Positions 8,501 through 20,647 of a stretch of DNA of 64,000 nucleotides are shown in pieces. How positions within the stretch are numbered: the first letter of the stretch is position 1; every line of letters begins with the position of its first letter. This DNA is from Tsuneonella suprasediminis. Its GTDB lineage: Bacteria > Pseudomonadota > Alphaproteobacteria > Sphingomonadales > Sphingomonadaceae. The notes beneath the pieces are model-generated. The model worked only from the letters and a program-made list of their open reading frames with translations. It did no database searches and was not told the origin of the DNA. The translations under genes were made by a program, and so were the position numbers. Location: positions 186,001-250,000 of the forward strand of contig NZ_RAHJ01000003.1 of NCBI RefSeq assembly GCF_003605755.1. The letters are read 5' to 3'.

Positions 8501-8896
8501 ATGAACAGAATCGCACTGACCATTGCCGCCCTTGCCGGTATCGCGACAGTGACCGGCCCGGCGGTCGCTAAGGAGCGCCTGACTGGCGAACAGCAGCTTG
8601 AAAAGATGCTCGAAGGTCGCGTTGCCGGTAAACCGCAAAGCTGCATCAGCCGGTTTCAGCAGGACAATATGAAAATGATCGATGGCACCGCGCTGGTATA
8701 TGGCCGGGGCAAAACGCTCTGGGTCAATGTCCCGACCAATCCCGATAGTCTGGACGACAGCGACATTCTGGTCACGCGCCAGTTCGGCGGTCAGCTGTGC
8801 CGGATGGACATGGTGAATACCGTCGACCGGATGAACGGCTTCTACACTGGAAACGTGTTCCTCAGCGAATTCGTCCCTTACACCCGCACAAACTGA
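8501..8896 (+). CDS. Secreted hypothetical protein
   Basis: A 131-residue protein with a clear signal peptide: MNR, a hydrophobic stretch to about residue 20, then a likely cleavage after AVA. The mature part has two Cys, one in GKPQSCISRF and one in GGQLCRMD, which could form a disulphide in the periplasm. The start has GAGGAG at ideal spacing. The protein resembles uncharacterised sphingomonad periplasmic proteins; I do not know a function. The DUF924 gene begins 7 bases after its stop, so the two are probably cotranscribed. Confidence 0.8.
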   Translation: MNRIALTIAALAGIATVTGPAVAKERLTGEQQLEKMLEGRVAGKPQSCISRFQQDNMKMIDGTALVYGRGKTLWVNVPTNPDSLDDSDILVTRQFGGQLCRMDMVNTVDRMNGFYTGNVFLSEFVPYTRTN

Positions 8897-8903
8897 GCGC
8901 AGG

Positions 8904-9452
8904 ATGGCGGCCCCCACGCGGCGTTGGGCCGCCGACCTGCTCCATTTCTGGTTCCACGAGCTCGGTCCTGCCGACTGGTGGGGTGGCTCGCCCGAACTCG
9001 ATGCCCGGATAGAGCGTCGTTTCGGGCATATTCTCGCGATGTTGCGGACGCGCCCGGCGCGTGAATTCCTGTCCGATCCGCTGATCGCGCGGGCGGCGGT
9101 GCTGTTGTTCGATCAGGTGCCGCGAAATGTTCATCGCGGCACTCCTCTGGCATTTGCGAGCGATCCTCTGGCCCGTCGGATCGCCAAAGCGGCGATTGCG
9201 CGTGGCTGGGGCAGGGGGCTTTCGCGCAATGAACGCGCTTTCCTCGGCATGCCGCTGATGCACAGCGAAGCGATCGCCGATCAGTTGCACAGTCTTGTGT
9301 GGTTTCGCGATATTCCGGGCAACTTCGCGTTCGCGCGCGCGCATTATCGCATGATCGCCCGCTTCGGTCGCTATCCCCACCGCAACCCGATCCTTGGCCG
9401 CAAGAGCAGCGCAGCGGAAAAGCGGGCCGTTGCGGCAGGGAATGCGTGGTAA
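8904..9452 (+). CDS. DUF924 family protein
   Basis: A 182-residue all-helical protein of the DUF924 family, found in alphaproteobacteria and some eukaryotes, with no established function. Recognisable family features are the N-terminal LLHFWFHELGPADWW, the central LLFDQVPRNVHRGTPLAFASDPLA, and the late FLGMPLMHSE with FRDIPGNFAFARAH. It has no signal peptide or membrane helix. It lies 7 bases after the secreted hypothetical gene and converges with the CHRD lipoprotein gene. Confidence 0.88.
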   Translation: MAAPTRRWAADLLHFWFHELGPADWWGGSPELDARIERRFGHILAMLRTRPAREFLSDPLIARAAVLLFDQVPRNVHRGTPLAFASDPLARRIAKAAIARGWGRGLSRNERAFLGMPLMHSEAIADQLHSLVWFRDIPGNFAFARAHYRMIARFGRYPHRNPILGRKSSAAEKRAVAAGNAW

Positions 9453-9465
9453 CGCCTGCGGGCAA

Positions 9466-9915
9466 TCAAGGCATCAACTGACCGCGGATCGCCCCGTTGG
9501 GATATGCCGTGGTGTGGATATTGACATAGAACTGCTGCGGATTGCCCTGAATGCGGTTCTGCGTCCATTCGGCGCCTTCCGAACAGCCTTTCCATGTGCC
9601 TTCGTTCGATTTGGTCAGGGTGAACACCGGCGGCCCGTTAGTGCCTGCCGCACCATAATGAATGTGGGCCGCGGTGACGGTGTCGATATTGTGGATGTCG
9701 TGCAGATCCCAGCACACCTGATCGAAGTTGTCGGAAATGGTGATGGATGCCTTGCCGGTTCCGTCCGCATCGCCGCCGCCCACCTCCTGCGCGCCGGTCA
9801 GGTTGGCGTGGTATGTCATGTTGGTGGCGGACGCGATGCCTTCTTCCACAGTGGCGCATCCGGCCAGTGCCAAAGCGCCGATGGCGGCGGTTGCAATCAT
9901 GGGTAGCCTGGTCAT
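9466..9915 (-). CDS. CHRD-domain lipoprotein
   Basis: A 149-residue protein with a lipoprotein signal (hydrophobic run then LALAGC) and one CHRD domain, the fold first noted in chordin. Domain signs are NLTGAQEV, DQVCWDLHDI, TAAHIHYGAAGTNGPPV, and the ending AYPNGAIRGQLMP. Bacterial CHRD proteins are exported and of unknown role. The start at 9915 has GGAG at proper spacing; frames further upstream lack support. It stands alone between the DUF924 gene and DUF4336. Confidence 0.88.
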   Translation of the reverse strand: MTRLPMIATAAIGALALAGCATVEEGIASATNMTYHANLTGAQEVGGGDADGTGKASITISDNFDQVCWDLHDIHNIDTVTAAHIHYGAAGTNGPPVFTLTKSNEGTWKGCSEGAEWTQNRIQGNPQQFYVNIHTTAYPNGAIRGQLMP

Positions 9916-10021
9916 CTTTCTCTCCTTCGCTCCGCGTCCGTTGTGTGCAAAGTCCCTGTTTGCCAACGCGGAGAGAGAGGAGGTGTTCCGGCAAGTCTCT
10001 GAGATAAAAGTAAATATGCCT

Positions 10022-10732
10022 CTAGGTGAGGAGCCAGCCAAACGCCTGACGCAGATAGGCCGCACCATTGCTGCGCGCGATCTCGCCATGCGCCATGATG
10101 ACCCGTTCGGGCTGGCTGGCCAGCATCCGTTCGATTTTGGCCCGTGCGCTGGCGCGGTCGCGAAATGTCAGCCGCACCTCCAGCGGGGCATAGCCCCAAC
10201 CTTCCACGATCTTCCACAGACGCGCTATCGGGCGCTGCCACCATTTCCAGTGCTGGCGGAGGAATGCTTCGCTGAAATTCTCGCTCATGTCAGTCAGAAT
10301 GACTGTGCGCGATGGCAAGTGAACGAATTCGACTTCGTCCAGAAACGATGAATTGGTGAGGTGATACTGATCGATCTGCCCGGCCCAGTCGTCTGGCGCG
10401 CCATCGCTCAGCACACCATCGAAAGACAGGTCGCTGCGCTTGTCGATCAGCGTTTGCGGCCCCCACAGACTGGCGTCGGGCCAGCGGGCGATCCATTGCG
10501 GCAGGAACAGGTGATGGATCTTGTTGGGGGCGACAAGGTGACGCACTGGGCCAAGCGCATTCACTTGCGCCGCCAGATCGTCGTCCACTGCAATCGGTGA
10601 CCAGGCCCACAGATCGCCGTTCGCCAGCCGCACGATCACCATACGGGTCGGGTAAGCGCAGGTATAGAAATCGACGATCGGGCCTTCGACGATCCACAGA
10701 TCGGGGGCGAGTTGCTCCAGCGTGCCGGTCAT
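10022..10732 (-). CDS. DUF4336 (metallo-beta-lactamase-like) protein
   Basis: A 236-residue protein resembling DUF4336, a branch of the metallo-beta-lactamase fold. The pattern ADLWIVEGP-like start, [29 protein letters not shown] and the late [13 protein letters not shown] supports this. The canonical HxHxDH zinc motif is not intact, so enzymatic activity is uncertain. The ATG at 10732 overlaps the guaA stop as ATGA, implying translational coupling and cotranscription with guaA. Nothing in the sequence ties its function to GMP synthesis. Confidence 0.75.
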   Translation of the reverse strand: MTGTLEQLAPDLWIVEGPIVDFYTCAYPTRMVIVRLANGDLWAWSPIAVDDDLAAQVNALGPVRHLVAPNKIHHLFLPQWIARWPDASLWGPQTLIDKRSDLSFDGVLSDGAPDDWAGQIDQYHLTNSSFLDEVEFVHLPSRTVILTDMSENFSEAFLRQHWKWWQRPIARLWKIVEGWGYAPLEVRLTFRDRASARAKIERMLASQPERVIMAHGEIARSNGAAYLRQAFGWLLT

Positions 10733-12303
10733 TCCCACTCGATCGTGCCCGGCGGCTTGCTGGTGTAGTCATAGACTACGCGGTTGATACCTTGCACTTC
10801 GTTGACGATGCGGGTGGCGCATTGCGTCAGGAAGCTGGCGTCGAAGGGATAGACATCAGCCGTCATCCCATCGGTGCTGGTCACGGCGCGCAGGGCGCAG
10901 ACGCTGTCATAGGTGCGCCCATCGCCCATCACGCCCACGGTCTTCACCGGCAACAGCACAGCGAATGCCTGCCAGATCGCGTCGTAGAGCCCGGCGTTGC
11001 GGATTTCCTCTAGATAGATCGCATCTGCCTTGCGCAGAATGTCGCAACGCTCCTTGCTCACTTCGCCGGGGATGCGGATGGCGAGGCCGGGGCCGGGGAA
11101 GGGGTGGCGGCCGACGAACAGATCGTTCAGCCCCAGCTCGCGCCCCAGCTCGCGCACTTCGTCCTTGAACAGTTCGCGCAGTGGCTCGACCAGTTTCATG
11201 TTCATGCGTTCGGGCAGGCCGCCGACGTTGTGATGGCTCTTGATCGTGACCGACGGGCCGCCAGTGAAGCTGACGCTTTCGATCACATCGGGATAGAGCG
11301 TGCCTTGGGCAAGGAAATCCGCGCCGCCCAGTTTCTTCGCCTCTTCCTCGAACACGGCGATGAATTCGGCGCCGATGAATTTGCGTTTCCTTTCCGGGTC
11401 GGTCACTCCCGCAAGGCCGCGCATGAAGCGTTCTTCCGCATCGACCACGACGAGGGGAATATTGTAATGATCGCGGAACAGCGTTTCGACCTGTTCGCGT
11501 TCGTTCAAACGCAACAGCCCGTGATCGACGAATACGCAGGTGAGCTGATCGCCGATCGCTTCGTGAATCAGAATCGCAGCGACCGAGCTGTCGACCCCGC
11601 CCGACAAACCGCAGATCACCCGCCCATCGCCGACCTGCTGGCGGATTTCGGCCACCTTGGTTTCGCGATAATGCGCCATCGTCCAGTCGCCCGGAATGCC
11701 GCATACGCGGTGCACGAAATTGGCGATCAGCTTTGCCCCATCGGGCGTGTGGACCACTTCGGGGTGGAACTGCGTGCCGTAAAACTTGCGGCTCTCGTCA
11801 GCGATCACAGCGAAGGGGGCGCCATCGCTGACAGCGACGATTTCGAAGCCTTCGGCAAAGCGGGTGACTTTGTCCCCGTGGCTCATCCACACCTGATGGC
11901 GTTCGCCTTCCTGCCACAGTCCGTCGAACAAGGCGCACGATTTGGTCACTGTCAGATAAGCGCGACCGAATTCACCGCCGTCGCCGGTTTCATGGCCGGG
12001 GCGGACTTCGCCACCAAGCTGATGCGTCATTACCTGCTGGCCATAACAGATGCCGAGGATCGGCAACCCCGCTTCGAACAGCATCTGCGGTGCGCGCGGA
12101 CTGCCTTCGTCCGGCACGCCGGCGGGGGATCCCGACAGGATGATGCCCTTGGGCTTCATCCGGTGGAATGCCTCCTCCGCCTGCGTGAAGGGCGCGATTT
12201 CGGAATAGACGCCCGCTTCGCGCACACGGCGTGCGATCAGCTGGGTCACCTGGCTGCCGAAATCGACGATAAGGATGGAATCGGGGAGAAGGGCCTGGTC
12301 CAT
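10729..12303 (-). CDS. guaA: GMP synthase (glutamine-hydrolysing)
   Basis: GuaA converts XMP to GMP using ATP and glutamine. The 524-residue protein has an N-terminal class I glutamine amidotransferase domain with the nucleophile Cys86 in GICYGQQ and His180/Glu182 in FHPE. The ATP pyrophosphatase domain follows with its PP-loop GLSGGVDSS at 232-240, then the C-terminal dimerisation domain ending in KPPGTIEWE. The start at 12303 ([16 protein letters not shown]) excludes a short upstream extension. The DUF4336 gene follows with a 4-base overlap. Confidence 0.97.
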   Translation of the reverse strand: MDQALLPDSILIVDFGSQVTQLIARRVREAGVYSEIAPFTQAEEAFHRMKPKGIILSGSPAGVPDEGSPRAPQMLFEAGLPILGICYGQQVMTHQLGGEVRPGHETGDGGEFGRAYLTVTKSCALFDGLWQEGERHQVWMSHGDKVTRFAEGFEIVAVSDGAPFAVIADESRKFYGTQFHPEVVHTPDGAKLIANFVHRVCGIPGDWTMAHYRETKVAEIRQQVGDGRVICGLSGGVDSSVAAILIHEAIGDQLTCVFVDHGLLRLNEREQVETLFRDHYNIPLVVVDAEERFMRGLAGVTDPERKRKFIGAEFIAVFEEEAKKLGGADFLAQGTLYPDVIESVSFTGGPSVTIKSHHNVGGLPERMNMKLVEPLRELFKDEVRELGRELGLNDLFVGRHPFPGPGLAIRIPGEVSKERCDILRKADAIYLEEIRNAGLYDAIWQAFAVLLPVKTVGVMGDGRTYDSVCALRAVTSTDGMTADVYPFDASFLTQCATRIVNEVQGINRVVYDYTSKPPGTIEWE

Positions 12304-12664
12304 GGCGAGGAGCGTTAGGCCGGGCGCAGGCAAACTGTCCAGCGGCGTGACGCAGATAATGCACTGTCGCGCGATCCGCCTTGTTGCGTGTCGTGCGTCG
12401 GTAAATCGCGGAATGTTGCGTGCCGCACAACATTGATGTGCCGATTATGTCGCGATGAATCGGCTTATCGCTAAAAAATCTATATAAAACAGATAGATGC
12501 CTGCTTGTTCCGCGCGGCCGATCCGATTTTGATTTTGGTTCGTTGCTGGCAACAGCAGTTTCGTTTTTTGCGTTTGCGAAGTTTATGATGCACTGCACAA
12601 TAGCGCTGTCTCAGGGGGAGACCGCGCCTGGCAGGTTTGAACCACGTCAAAGGGAATCAGACCT
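12304..12664. other. Divergent promoter region of guaA and urcA
   Basis: This 361-base gap has no gene. It must hold the promoters of guaA (leftward) and the UrcA gene (rightward). Visible elements are a GTTGC/GCAAC inverted repeat at 12542-12553 and a TGCACTGCA palindrome at 12589-12597, 68 bases before the urcA start. A T-rich, A-rich tract near 12470-12490 includes TATATAAAA. No riboswitch fold typical of purine genes was recognised. Confidence 0.45.
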
Positions 12665-12970
12665 ATGCGTATTGCCATTCTTGCATTTGCCACCGCCATC
12701 GGGCTGGCCGCTACATCCGCCAGTGCGGAAGAAATCACCGTCAGCGTTTCCTATGCCGATCTTGATCTCACCAAGCCCGGCGATGTGACCGCTCTCGAAA
12801 CCCGTCTCGCTACGCGTATCCGCGATGTCTGTGCGCCGTCGCATGGCTGGCAATATCGCCGGTCCACTGCGAAATCGGAATGTGTATCGCAAGCGATGGA
12901 AAGCGCGCTGGTGAAGATTGCCGAAGCGCGTGAAGCTGCCACCTCCACTCAGGTAGCCGTCGCCAAGTAA
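12665..12970 (+). CDS. UrcA family secreted protein
   Basis: A 101-residue protein of the UrcA family, which is common in sphingomonads and whose function is unknown. The signal peptide is MRIAILAFATAIGLAATSASA, cleaved before EEITVSVSY. The family core follows: YADLDLTKPGDVTALETRL, then a Cys pair in RDVCAP and KSECVSQA that likely forms a disulphide. AAAGGGA lies upstream as ribosome-binding site. It is monocistronic, with a terminator-like hairpin about 215 bases downstream. Confidence 0.88.
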   Translation: MRIAILAFATAIGLAATSASAEEITVSVSYADLDLTKPGDVTALETRLATRIRDVCAPSHGWQYRRSTAKSECVSQAMESALVKIAEAREAATSTQVAVAK

Positions 12971-13184
12971 AGTGAATGCATCGGTTCCTGCCAATTCGCC
13001 TGGCTGCCATACAGATGGGCGAGGGCAGGGACCAGTGCGATATGCGTGGCAATGACGTGTGACAATGCCACAGCATATTTGCCATCGCCGCTATTGCCCT
13101 TCAAACGAGACGTGCAGTTTCACGCAATCGCAGAGCGGCCTGATATCATATAAGATACTAAATTAATTACATAATTTAAAGGCG

Positions 13185-13219
13185 CCCTTTCCTTCTGTTG
13201 GAAGGGGGGAGTGTTTTTT
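13185..13219 (+). terminator. Rho-independent terminator-like hairpin (rightward)
   Basis: CCCTTTCC pairs with GGAAGGGG (one T-G pair) around a 7-base loop, followed a few bases later by six T. It could end a transcript from urcA or from an unrecognised RNA starting after it. Confidence 0.55.
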
Positions 13220-13423
13220 GTTGCGTTTGATGCAACTCAAAGCGCCTTTTTCGCATTTGTCTCTTAGGGGGCTGAACCCTATTTCCGCTGATGAACCGGG
13301 TTGGGACTGTCCTCTCCCCCCATTGTGGCCCCTGGCCCGGTTGCAGAAGATCGGTAACCGCGTCCCCCCATTCGGTTGCTGAGTCCTGCATCGTCTCGCA
13401 GCCGTTTGGATGCGGGCGAAAAG

Positions 13424-13472
13424 AAGCGGAGCGGCGGCGCCCCTCCCCCCTTATAATGCCGCCGCTCCGCTT
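13424..13472 (-). terminator. Strong terminator of the acyl-CoA ligase operon (leftward)
   Basis: A perfect 15-base-pair stem (AAGCGGAGCGGCGGC with its complement) encloses a 19-base loop. On the minus strand it is followed by CTTTTCG. It lies 54 bases past the ligase stop. Confidence 0.7.
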
Positions 13473-13525
13473 TCACTCTTTCCCGATATCGAACGATCAC
13501 GGCCTTTACGATCAGGCCTCTACCG

Positions 13526-15097
13526 TCAGGCAACCTCGATCGCTTCGGCGCGTTCGCGCAGTTCGGTCTTCAGCAGCTTGCCGATATGGCTGCGCGGCAT
13601 TTCGTCGATTGGCAGCAGGCGCGACAGGCGCTGTGTCTTGCCGAGCGTCGCGTTCACGTCTGCCATGATCGCATCGACATCGCTTTGCATGACACCCGAT
13701 GCCAGCCGCACGAAACCGACCGGCGTTTCGCCCCATGCCCGGCTGGGCACGCCCACCACCGCTGCTTCGGCCACGCGTGGATCGGCCTCCAGCGCGGCTT
13801 CCAGATCGCTGGGATAGATATTGAACCCGCCGGAGATAATCATGTCCTTTGCGCGGCCAACCAGTTCGACGAATCCGTCGCTGTCGATCCGCCCGATATC
13901 GCCCATCCGCTGCCATGTTTCGCCCGTTTCAGGGTGGGTCCAGTATCCTTCCTGCGTTTTGCCGGGCTGATTTTTGTATCCCATCATCATCGTGCCGCTG
14001 CGCCCCACGAGATTGCCTGCGGTCCCTGCTGGCACCGGTTGATCGCTATCGTCGAGCACGAGCAGTTCGCTGCCGGGGGCGGGGCGGCCCACGGTATGCA
14101 GCTTGTCAGGAAATTCGTGGCATGGCAGCAGGCAGACCACGCCGCCTTCGGTCATAGAGTAGATTTCGATTAGCGCACCGGGCATTCGTGCCAGTACTTC
14201 GCGCTTTAATTCCGCGGAAAACGGTGCGGATGTGCAGTATTTCAGCTTCATCGCCGACAGGTCGAATTCGTCGAAGCGCGGTTCGTCCATCAGTCGCTGG
14301 TACTGCACCGGCACCAGCATCGTCATGTCGGTGCGATCTGCCTGCACCCCTTCCAGCCAGCGGATGGTGTTGAACTTACCCATTACCCGCACAGTGCCAC
14401 CCGCAAACAGCGGTGGCAGGAACGCCACCATCGTGGTGTTGGAATAGAGCGGAGTCGACGCCAGCGAAACTGGTCCAAGCCCCTGTGCAGGCAGGCTTGC
14501 CCCGATGCTGGCGAATTGCCGCCAGCGCATCTGGTGCGAATGGACAATACCCTTGGGAATGCCGGTCGTGCCACTTGAATAGATGATGTTGAATGGCTCG
14601 CCTTCCAACGGGTCGAACGGCGTGGCAATGGTCCCGACCGGTGCCATCCATGTATCCAGCTCTTCATCCAGCACGATACGATCGAGGTGGGACAGGAAAT
14701 CTCCGCCCAATACGGCCAGCTTCGCACGATCGATGAACAGATGGCGCGCGCCGCTGTCTGCAGCCATCCCGACAAGCTGTTCGGCACTGGCGCTGGTGGT
14801 GAGCGGGGCGGCCACGCCCCCCGCGCGCATGGCGGCCAGGAACACCAGAGCATAGGCGATACTGGAATATCCCAGTATCGCCACCGATTGCCCGCGTTCG
14901 AGCCCGGTTTCCTGCAATCGAGCGGCGATTCGCTCTATCCGCTCGACCATATCGGCCCAGCTCAGCTCCCCCTGTTCATCGCGCAGTGCAGGCTTATCCG
15001 GGTGGACTCTCGCCCACTCGGACAGCACGTGCGGAAACGAACCGAAGGGTTCGCTCAGCCGGGCGGTGACGGTATCCGCCGAAAGGGTAGCGGTCAC
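13526..15097 (-). CDS. AMP-dependent acyl-CoA synthetase/ligase
   Basis: A 523-residue class I adenylate-forming enzyme that activates a carboxylic acid, probably a fatty or aromatic acid, to its CoA thioester through an acyl-AMP. The P-loop is YSSGTTGIPKG, the adenine contact is YSMTEGG, and the A8 hinge is GFVELVGRAKDMIISGGFNIYP; the catalytic Lys is expected in HIGKLLKTEL near the end. The GTG start at 15097 overlaps the upstream peptidase stop as GTGA. The exact substrate is not deducible. It is the last gene of a two-gene unit with the M20 peptidase. Confidence 0.88.
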   Translation of the reverse strand: MTATLSADTVTARLSEPFGSFPHVLSEWARVHPDKPALRDEQGELSWADMVERIERIAARLQETGLERGQSVAILGYSSIAYALVFLAAMRAGGVAAPLTTSASAEQLVGMAADSGARHLFIDRAKLAVLGGDFLSHLDRIVLDEELDTWMAPVGTIATPFDPLEGEPFNIIYSSGTTGIPKGIVHSHQMRWRQFASIGASLPAQGLGPVSLASTPLYSNTTMVAFLPPLFAGGTVRVMGKFNTIRWLEGVQADRTDMTMLVPVQYQRLMDEPRFDEFDLSAMKLKYCTSAPFSAELKREVLARMPGALIEIYSMTEGGVVCLLPCHEFPDKLHTVGRPAPGSELLVLDDSDQPVPAGTAGNLVGRSGTMMMGYKNQPGKTQEGYWTHPETGETWQRMGDIGRIDSDGFVELVGRAKDMIISGGFNIYPSDLEAALEADPRVAEAAVVGVPSRAWGETPVGFVRLASGVMQSDVDAIMADVNATLGKTQRLSRLLPIDEMPRSHIGKLLKTELRERAEAIEVA

Positions 15098-16518
15098 TTG
15101 TTCGCCAGCTCTTTGACCAGATCGAACAGGTAATCGCGGGCGGTATAGACTGCCTTCACTTCGACGCGTTCGTTCAGACCGTGGGTGCCATTGCCATCGG
15201 GATCGACCCACAGGCTGGGTACGCCATATGTCGGAATGCCAGCGCCACTGGTGTAAACCCCGTCGGTCGCGCCGGTGGACATGCTGGGTACGACTGGAAC
15301 GCCGGGATAATATTTCGCGGCCAGTTGCTCCATCGGGCCGATCAGCCTGGGATCGAGCGGCGGTGCCTTGGCCAATGGTTTGTCATCGCGGCGATAAGCA
15401 ATCTCTACAGCGGGATTGCCGATCACTTTGGTCAGCGTATCCTTGATTTCCGCCGGGGTGTGGCCGGGGAAAATCCGGCAGTTGATGTTCGCGTCGACAT
15501 GTTGCGGCAGGGCATTCACGGCATGGCCGCCATCGATCGTTGTCGCCACGCAGGTGGTACGCAGCATCGAATGCATCGCCTTGTCCTGATCGACGATAGC
15601 CAGCGCGGCCTTGTCGTTCACGTTTTTGGAGATCGCGACCATTGCCTTGCCCAGTTCGTCCGAACGCATTGCGCCCGCCTTGGCGAAGAAAGCGCGGGTG
15701 GTGTCGTTCAGTTCGGCCGGGAATTCGTGCGCGCGTACTTTCTCGATGGCGTCCGCCATTTCATAGATCGCGTTTTGCGGCACCGGCTGCGAGCTGTGCC
15801 CACCGGGATTGGTCGTGGTCAGAGTGTAATCCTGATAGACTTTCTCACCGACCTGAATGGTCTGGACCACCAGATGCCCCTTGCCATCGGTGCGCCCGCC
15901 GCCGCCTTCGTTCAGCGCGAATTCCGCATCGATCAGCGGCAGCTTGTTAGCGGCCAGATACTGCGCGCCGTTAAACGCGGTGTCGGTTTCCTCGCCGCAG
16001 GTCAGCGCCATCTTCACGGTGCGGGCGGGCTTGTATTTGTCCTTGGCAAAACGGATGAGGGTGTCTGCCCACACGGAGGACATGAACTTGTCGTCCACAA
16101 TGCCGCGGGCATAGTAATAACCGTTTTCTTCGACCACCTTGAACGGATCGCGTGCCCAATCGGAACGCTTGGCATTCACGACATCGATGTGGCCGAGCAG
16201 CAACATCGGCTTCAGCGTTTTGGAGGTGCCGGGATAGACGACCACGATCCCGCCGTCCTTCGGGTGTTCGGGCACGGAAAACTGCGTGATCCAGTCTTTC
16301 GGAATGCCTGCCGCTTCCAGTCGCGTGGCAAGCTGAGCAGCGGCGACGGTGCAGTTGCCGTTATCGGGAGAGGTGTCGGTTTCGACCAGTTCCTTGTAGA
16401 GATCGAAGAACTGGATCTGATCCGGGCGCAGCTTGCCCATCTGGCCGGTCGGTACTTGTGCAGCGGCAGGAATGGCGAGGCTGAGTGCGGCCACACCGGC
16501 CAGGAAACGTGCGATCAT
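15094..16518 (-). CDS. M20 family metallopeptidase, exported
   Basis: A 474-residue zinc peptidase of the M20 family (carboxypeptidase/dipeptidase type) with a signal peptide ending AIPAAAQ, so it acts in the periplasm. Zinc-site residues are seen in order: LLLGHIDVV (His110, Asp112), RGIVDDKFM (Asp143), and LTCGEETD (Glu176/177), with the late His in [11 protein letters not shown] near the C-terminus. The dimerisation (lid) domain sits between about 220 and 340. It is translationally coupled to the downstream acyl-CoA ligase by a 4-base overlap, although no metabolic link is obvious. Confidence 0.9.
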   Translation of the reverse strand: MIARFLAGVAALSLAIPAAAQVPTGQMGKLRPDQIQFFDLYKELVETDTSPDNGNCTVAAAQLATRLEAAGIPKDWITQFSVPEHPKDGGIVVVYPGTSKTLKPMLLLGHIDVVNAKRSDWARDPFKVVEENGYYYARGIVDDKFMSSVWADTLIRFAKDKYKPARTVKMALTCGEETDTAFNGAQYLAANKLPLIDAEFALNEGGGGRTDGKGHLVVQTIQVGEKVYQDYTLTTTNPGGHSSQPVPQNAIYEMADAIEKVRAHEFPAELNDTTRAFFAKAGAMRSDELGKAMVAISKNVNDKAALAIVDQDKAMHSMLRTTCVATTIDGGHAVNALPQHVDANINCRIFPGHTPAEIKDTLTKVIGNPAVEIAYRRDDKPLAKAPPLDPRLIGPMEQLAAKYYPGVPVVPSMSTGATDGVYTSGAGIPTYGVPSLWVDPDGNGTHGLNERVEVKAVYTARDYLFDLVKELANK

Positions 16519-16548
16519 ATCTGCTTTCTCCCGTTGTCTGAACGGGTT

Positions 16549-17934
16549 TCAGCACTCGATCACATTGACTGCAAGCCCGCCCTGACTCGTTTCCTTGTAT
16601 TTGGTGGACATGTCGAGTCCCGTCTGACGCATCGTTTCGATTACCTGATCCAGACTGACCCGCGTTTCCGCTTCGGTGCGGTGGAGCGCCAGACGCGCGG
16701 CGTTGACCGCTTTGACCGCGCCGATGGCATTGCGTTCGATGCACGGCACCTGCACCAGCCCGCCAACAGGATCGCAGGTGAGGCCCAGGTTGTGCTCCAT
16801 GCCGATTTCCGCCGCACAGGCGACTTGCGCCGGGGTGGCGCCCCACAACGCCGCCAGCCCGCCCGCCGCCATCGAGCAGGCTACGCCGACTTCGCCCTGG
16901 CACCCCATTTCGGCCCCGGAAATGCTGGCGCGCTGTTTATACAGCAGACCAATTGCCCCGGCGGTGAGCAGGAATATGCGGCGCCTTTCGCTGCAAGCAC
17001 TCTCGTCCGCTGTCTTGCAGTAAAACCGCATCACAGCAGGAATGATGCCCGCGGCGCCATTGGTGGGGGCGGTTACGACACGCCCACCGGCGGCATTCTC
17101 TTCATTCACCGCCATTGCATAACAGTTGAGCCAGTCGAATAATTGCTCGCGCTCGTTCGATTGGGGACTGGCGTTCAGCTTGTCCCACATATCCGGTGCG
17201 CGGCGCGATACTTTCAGGCCGCCGGGCAGAATGCCGCGCTGGTGCAGGCCGCGTTCGATGCACTGGTCCATCGCCTGCGCGATCCGGTCCAGCCCGGCCA
17301 GTGTCTTGTCACGCGGCCGATAGGCATCTTCATTGGCCAGAACGATATTGGCAATGGCCAGACCGCTTTCGGCACAATGGTTCAGCAATTCGGCAGCCGA
17401 TCCGAAATCGTGCGGCACGGCGGTGCCGGTGGTGACGCGGTCGGCCTTAGGCGGGCGTTTCAATTGCGCTTCGGATGCGACGAATCCGCCACCGGTCGAA
17501 TAATAGGTGCGTTCGAGCAGGGGGTCGCCTGCCGCATCGAACGCAGCGAGTTTCATCCCGTTGGGGTGCAGGGTGGGGATGATATGCCCCGCCAGATCGA
17601 TATCGTGCGCCGCCGCGAAAGCGATTGTATGCTTGCCGCCAAGCGCGATCCGGCCTTCCTCTGCAATGCGTGCCAGTGTTGCCGCAGCTTCGTCGGGGCA
17701 GGTCTTGTCGGGGCGAAATCCGGCGAGGCCCAGTATCGTGGCATCGACGGTGCCGTGGCCCACTCCTGTCAGCGCGAGCGATCCCCGTAATTCGACAGTA
17801 ATTCTGGTGACAGGCTCCAGCTTTCCCGCCTTGCTCAGCGCGCGGATAAACATCCCCGCGATCCGCATCGGGCCCACTGTATGCGAGGAAGACGGGCCAA
17901 TCCCGATACGAAAGACGTCGAGCACGGAAAGCAT
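16549..17934 (-). CDS. sdaA: L-serine ammonia-lyase (iron-sulphur type)
   Basis: The enzyme deaminates L-serine to pyruvate with a 4Fe-4S cluster. This single-chain form has 461 residues, the usual length. The beta domain opens with [19 protein letters not shown], a family signature. The alpha domain holds the cluster Cys residues, seen in [28 protein letters not shown] and the C-terminal VIEC region. GAAGIIPAV is also conserved. It diverges from gyrB across 120 bases and stands upstream of the M20 peptidase by 30 bases, so the three leftward genes may form one transcript. Confidence 0.95.
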   Translation of the reverse strand: MLSVLDVFRIGIGPSSSHTVGPMRIAGMFIRALSKAGKLEPVTRITVELRGSLALTGVGHGTVDATILGLAGFRPDKTCPDEAAATLARIAEEGRIALGGKHTIAFAAAHDIDLAGHIIPTLHPNGMKLAAFDAAGDPLLERTYYSTGGGFVASEAQLKRPPKADRVTTGTAVPHDFGSAAELLNHCAESGLAIANIVLANEDAYRPRDKTLAGLDRIAQAMDQCIERGLHQRGILPGGLKVSRRAPDMWDKLNASPQSNEREQLFDWLNCYAMAVNEENAAGGRVVTAPTNGAAGIIPAVMRFYCKTADESACSERRRIFLLTAGAIGLLYKQRASISGAEMGCQGEVGVACSMAAGGLAALWGATPAQVACAAEIGMEHNLGLTCDPVGGLVQVPCIERNAIGAVKAVNAARLALHRTEAETRVSLDQVIETMRQTGLDMSTKYKETSQGGLAVNVIEC

Positions 17935-17983
17935 GGTCAGCAGATGGCCGCGCGCAGGAAAACGGTCAAGTGGTTGCAGGTGA

Positions 17984-20602
<2,619 letters not shown>

Positions 20603-20647
20603 TTGCGCGGTTTGGGCGGGGGCGGGTTCGCCGGGGCAGCTTTGAGC

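Larger units (their letters stand above)
12971..13525. other. Long intergenic region with several hairpins, possible small RNA
   Basis: This 555-base gap between convergent genes is richer in structure than the other gaps. At 13178-13256 an outer pair AAAGGCGC / GCGCCTTT encloses a CCCTTTCC hairpin with a T run, and a GTTGC/GCAAC hairpin. At 13290-13350 AACCGGG pairs with CCCGGTT around C-rich loops. At 13424-13472 is a strong 15-base-pair terminator. Short minus-strand frames exist (one begins MRKRRFELHQ and ends near 13176) but no family was recognised. I could not match it to tmRNA, RNase P, SRP or 6S RNA. Confidence 0.4.

Noticed and set aside
13141-13420. 6S, tmRNA, RNase P or SRP RNA
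   Set aside because: Characteristic core sequences of these RNAs could not be found on either strand, so only an unnamed structured region is reported.
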